A stretch of DNA of 64,000 nucleotides, taken from the NCBI RefSeq assembly GCF_013778305.1, contig NZ_JACEIC010000002.1:1885669-1949668 (forward strand), given 5' to 3'. Origin of the DNA: Nocardioides agri (lineage in GTDB: Bacteria; Actinomycetota; Actinomycetes; Propionibacteriales; Nocardioidaceae). Below the pieces are notes generated by a model, which had not been told where the DNA came from, made no database searches, and saw nothing but the letters and a program-made list of their open reading frames with translations. Of the stretch, positions 61,536-64,000 are shown one piece after another. The translations under genes and the position numbers were made by a program. Every line of letters starts with the position of its first letter. The stretch's first letter is position 1.

Positions 61536-62354
61536 ATGAGGACGTACGTCGTGAGCGGGGCGGCTTCGGGGATCGGGGCGGCGACCGCTCGGATGCTGCG
61601 CGGCCAGGGGCACCAGGTCATCGGTGTCGACGTGACGCCCGGCGACGGCGTCGAGGTGCTCGCCGACCTGGCCACGCCGGACGGCCGGGCGCGCGCGGTC
61701 GACGGCGTACGCGCGCTCACCGACGTCGTCCACGGCGCGGTGCCGGCGGCGGGGATCGCCGGCCGCACCGGCATCGACTCGGCGCTCCTGGTGTCCGTGA
61801 ACTTCTTCGGCGCGGTCGCGCTGGTCACCGGTCTCCACGCCGAGCTGACCCGCGGTGCGCAGGCCGGCGGCGCCGGCGTCGTGCTGCTCGCGTCGAACTC
61901 CATCACCGGCATGCCCGGCTGGAACGCCCCGGTCGCGCAGGCCTGCCTGCGCGACGACGAGCCGCTCGCCCGGGAGGAGGCCGCCAAGGTCGACTCGGTG
62001 ATGGTCTACCCCTCCAGCAAGGCCGCGCTCGCCTGGTGGGCGCGCCGCGAGGGCGTGAAGCCGGAGTGGGCCGGCGCCGGCATCCGGCTCAACTCCGTGG
62101 CGCCCGGCGCGACCGAGACGCCGATGGTCGAGGCGATGCGCGCCGACCCCGTGCTCGGGGCTGCGGTGGACGCCTACCCGACCGCGATCGGCCGCACCGG
62201 GCGGCCGGAGGAGGTCGCCGCGGCGATCGGCTTCCTGCTGTCCGCAGGCGCGGCCAACATCGTCGGCGCGGTGCTCTTCGTCGACGGCGGCACCGACGCG
62301 ATGCTGCACCCGATCGCACCCCCAGGTTGGGAAGTCCCCCACATCGAGCCCTGA
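61536..62354 (+). CDS. Short-chain dehydrogenase (3-alpha-HSD/coniferyl-alcohol-dehydrogenase-like)
   Basis: A 272-residue SDR. Its start RTYVVSGAASGIGAATARML has the TGxxxGxG-type motif with Ser for Thr. It also has GAVPAAGIAG in place of NNAG, VLLASNS, the catalytic pair YPSSKAALAWW and the late GAVLFVDGG. The pattern is that of the 3-alpha-hydroxysteroid/coniferyl-alcohol dehydrogenase group; the substrate is not certain. It stands between accD3 and the M20 peptidase, each with its own leaderless-type promoter. Confidence 0.87.
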   Translation: MRTYVVSGAASGIGAATARMLRGQGHQVIGVDVTPGDGVEVLADLATPDGRARAVDGVRALTDVVHGAVPAAGIAGRTGIDSALLVSVNFFGAVALVTGLHAELTRGAQAGGAGVVLLASNSITGMPGWNAPVAQACLRDDEPLAREEAAKVDSVMVYPSSKAALAWWARREGVKPEWAGAGIRLNSVAPGATETPMVEAMRADPVLGAAVDAYPTAIGRTGRPEEVAAAIGFLLSAGAANIVGAVLFVDGGTDAMLHPIAPPGWEVPHIEP

Positions 62355-62361
62355 GCGGACC

Positions 62362-62367
62362 TACCCT
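62362..62367 (+). promoter_or_regulatory. -10 element (TACCCT) of the M20 peptidase gene
   Basis: TACCCT ends 7 nt before the GTG at 62375, in the 20-bp gap after the SDR stop. Confidence 0.5.
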
Positions 62368-62374
62368 TCCGGGT

Positions 62375-63643
62375 GTGTCCCACCGCGACCTCTCCGACGT
62401 CGAGCTGCGGGCGCTCGCGTTCGTCGACGAGCGCGAGCTCGTCCGCGACCTCGTCGACCTCATCGCCGTCCCGTCGGTGAGCGGGTCGGACGCCGAGTCC
62501 GACGTCCAGCACCTGCTCGCCAAGCAGCTGCGCGGGCTCGACCTCGACGTCGACCTCTGGCAGCTCGACCTCCCGCGGCTGACCGCGGACCCGGGGTTCC
62601 CCGGCTGGGAGGCGGTGCGCAGCGAGTCGTGGGGCCTGGTCGCGAGCAGCGGTCCCGGCGAACCGGAGCTGGTGCTCCAGGGACACGTCGACGTCGTGCC
62701 CAGCGGCGACCTCGGCCAGTGGCGCACCGACCCCTTCACGGCCACCGTCGAGGGCCGCACCGTGCACGGCCGGGGCACCTGCGACATGAAGGCCGGCGTG
62801 GTCGCCAACCTCGCCGCCGCCCGGGCGGTCCGCGCCGCGGGCATCGAGCTCTCCAGGCCGTACGCCCTCCAGCTCGTCGTCGGCGAGGAGGACGGCGGCC
62901 TCGGGGCGTTCGCCACGCTCGACCGCGGCCACCGCGGCAGGGCCTGCATCATCACCGAGCCGACCGGCGGCACGATCACCACCGCCAACGCCGGAGCGCT
63001 CACCTTCGAGCTGCGGGTCCCGGGCGTGGCGACGCACGGCAGCACGTCGTACGCCGGGGTCAGCGCGCTCGAGAAGTTCCTCCCGGTGCACGCGGCGCTC
63101 GCCGCGCTGCAGGAGCGCCGCAACCGGGACGTGCACCCGCTGATGGCGGAGTACCCGGTCGCCTACCCGCTCTCGATCGGGAGGGTCGCCTGCGGCGACT
63201 GGGCGAGCAGCGTGCCCGACCTGCTCGTCGCCGAGGGGCGCTACGGCGTCGCGCTCGGGGAGGACCCGGCCGCCGCCCGCGCCGCGCTCGAGGAGGCGGT
63301 CGCCGACGCGGCCGCCGCCGACCCGTGGCTGCGCGAGCACCGGCCGACGGTCGCGTGGACCGGCGGCCAGTTCGCGAGCGGCGCGTACGCCGAGGACGAC
63401 CGCGCCCTCTACGACCTGGTCGCGGGCGCCCATGCCGACGTCACGCGCGGGCCGCGGCCGCGCGAGCGCGGCGCGCCGTACGGCAGCGACCTGCGTCTCT
63501 ACGCCGGCGCGGGCGTGCCGACGCTGCACTACGGACCCGGCGACGTGCGGCTCGCGCACGGGCCCGAGGAGGCGGTGTCGATCGACGAGCTGGTCGCGGT
63601 GACCGAGAGCCTGGTGCTGGCGCTGGTGCGCGCCTGCCTCTAG
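62375..63643 (+). CDS. M20-family deacylase/dipeptidase (ArgE/DapE-like)
   Basis: A 422-residue di-zinc hydrolase. Metal and catalytic residues are visible in LQGHVDVVPSGD, HGRGTCDMKAGVVAN, VVGEEDGGLGA, IITEPTGG and a C-terminal HGPEEAVSIDEL. A lid domain spans about 205-320. Family members deacylate acetyl- or succinyl-amino acids. The GTG at 62375 has TACCCT 7 nt upstream. The upstream frame overlaps the SDR gene and is rejected. Confidence 0.9.
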   Translation: MSHRDLSDVELRALAFVDERELVRDLVDLIAVPSVSGSDAESDVQHLLAKQLRGLDLDVDLWQLDLPRLTADPGFPGWEAVRSESWGLVASSGPGEPELVLQGHVDVVPSGDLGQWRTDPFTATVEGRTVHGRGTCDMKAGVVANLAAARAVRAAGIELSRPYALQLVVGEEDGGLGAFATLDRGHRGRACIITEPTGGTITTANAGALTFELRVPGVATHGSTSYAGVSALEKFLPVHAALAALQERRNRDVHPLMAEYPVAYPLSIGRVACGDWASSVPDLLVAEGRYGVALGEDPAAARAALEEAVADAAAADPWLREHRPTVAWTGGQFASGAYAEDDRALYDLVAGAHADVTRGPRPRERGAPYGSDLRLYAGAGVPTLHYGPGDVRLAHGPEEAVSIDELVAVTESLVLALVRACL

Positions 63644-63660
63644 CGCCCACACAATGGGCC

Positions 63661-64000
63661 CATGCGGCCCACCCTCTCGGTCCTCCTCGGCTGCCTCCTG
63701 TGCACCGTGACCCTCGTCCCGGCAGACGCCGGCGGACCGCGCACCTGGCGAGTCGGTCCGGACCGCGAGCTCCGGACGCCCAGCGCGGCCGCGGCGGTCG
63801 CGCGCGACGGCGACACCGTGCTGATCGACCCCGGCACCTACGTCGGTGACGTGGCGACCTGGACCCAGGACGACCTGACGCTGCGCGGCGACGGCGGCCG
63901 GGCGCACCTGCGCGCCGCCGGCGCGAGCGCGCAGGGCAAGGCGATCTGGGTGATCGCCGGGGACCGCACGACCGTCGACCTCGTCGAGCTCAGCGGGGCG
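63661..64000 (+). CDS. Secreted right-handed beta-helix protein, partial
   Basis: This gene runs off the right edge: 113 codons are visible from the ATG at 63661. A signal peptide (about residues 1-23, ending PADAG) is followed by WRVGPDRELRTPSAAAAVAR, GDTVLIDPGTYVGDV and DDLTLRGDGGRAHL. These are the start of a pectate-lyase/right-handed beta-helix repeat domain, of the type that binds or cleaves polysaccharides. CACAAT lies 6 nt before the ATG. Its function cannot be set without the C-terminal part. Confidence 0.8.

Overview
The window is very G+C-rich, gene-dense actinobacterial DNA, most like the Nocardioides/Nocardioidaceae group. The reasons are strong G/C bias at codon third positions, a mycothiol-type DinB/MDMPI enzyme, an AccD3-like carboxyltransferase, a mycobacterial-style desaturase/ferredoxin-reductase/PucR module, an ANTAR protein and an eukaryotic-type Ser/Thr kinase. 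The genus is an inference. I see no rRNA, tRNA, CRISPR array, transposase or prophage, and no gene-free stretch longer than about 230 bp. Both ends cut through genes: a MocR-type regulator on the left and a secreted beta-helix protein on the right.

Layout. 0-7.3 kb: a MocR regulator divergent from a DMT exporter, a LysG/LysE amino-acid export pair, an MDMPI-SDR pair, a small membrane protein, a GAF-ANTAR protein and a Gly/Val/Pro-rich surface protein. 7.5-16.6 kb: a secreted phosphodiesterase/5'-nucleotidase fusion, a membrane-anchored beta-propeller protein, a DUF3159-like membrane protein, phosphoglucomutase and a DHA2 efflux pump. 16.6-28.7 kb: the HxlR regulator of that pump, a flavin/F420-type oxidoreductase, the desaturase module with its PucR regulator, a fasciclin protein, a pentapeptide-repeat protein, a 1256-residue histidine kinase/PP2C phosphatase/anti-sigma-type kinase, and DinB and HIT proteins.

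28.8-37.3 kb is an amino-sugar operon of eight genes read right to left: ROK repressor, sugar-binding lipoprotein, two permeases, GH3 beta-N-acetylhexosaminidase, ROK kinase, NagA and NagB. Together they would import a GlcNAc oligosaccharide, split it, phosphorylate GlcNAc, deacetylate it and deaminate it to fructose-6-phosphate. No ATPase gene is present, so a shared one elsewhere must energise import. The locus is bracketed by two 80-bp copies of one sequence in inverted orientation, 78/80 identical.

37.3-64 kb: an ABC exporter with a divergent two-component system, a CDF transporter, an SGNH lipoprotein, a GlxA-type regulator, a saccharopine-dehydrogenase-like protein, an amidohydrolase, a MerR regulator with tandem operators, a second DHA2 pump, a PaaN-type aldehyde dehydrogenase, a Ser/Thr kinase facing a protein with a similar ectodomain, an ABC-2 transporter followed by an ECF sigma factor with a strong leader hairpin and an M1 peptidase lipoprotein, an epimerase, a secreted Ig-like protein, AccD3, an SDR and an M20 peptidase.

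Two themes run through the window. First, many genes lack a Shine-Dalgarno sequence and instead carry a TANNNT hexamer 6-7 nt before the start codon, as expected for leaderless mRNAs. In two places the TAG stop codon of the upstream gene is the first half of that hexamer, and one divergent pair (HIT/DinB) is served by a nearly perfect 30-bp palindrome holding two overlapping -10 boxes. Second, regulator genes sit beside clear palindromes (MocR, HxlR, ROK, MerR, the two-component system, and the Ser/Thr kinase-ABC gap), and two hairpin repeat families lie at gene ends.
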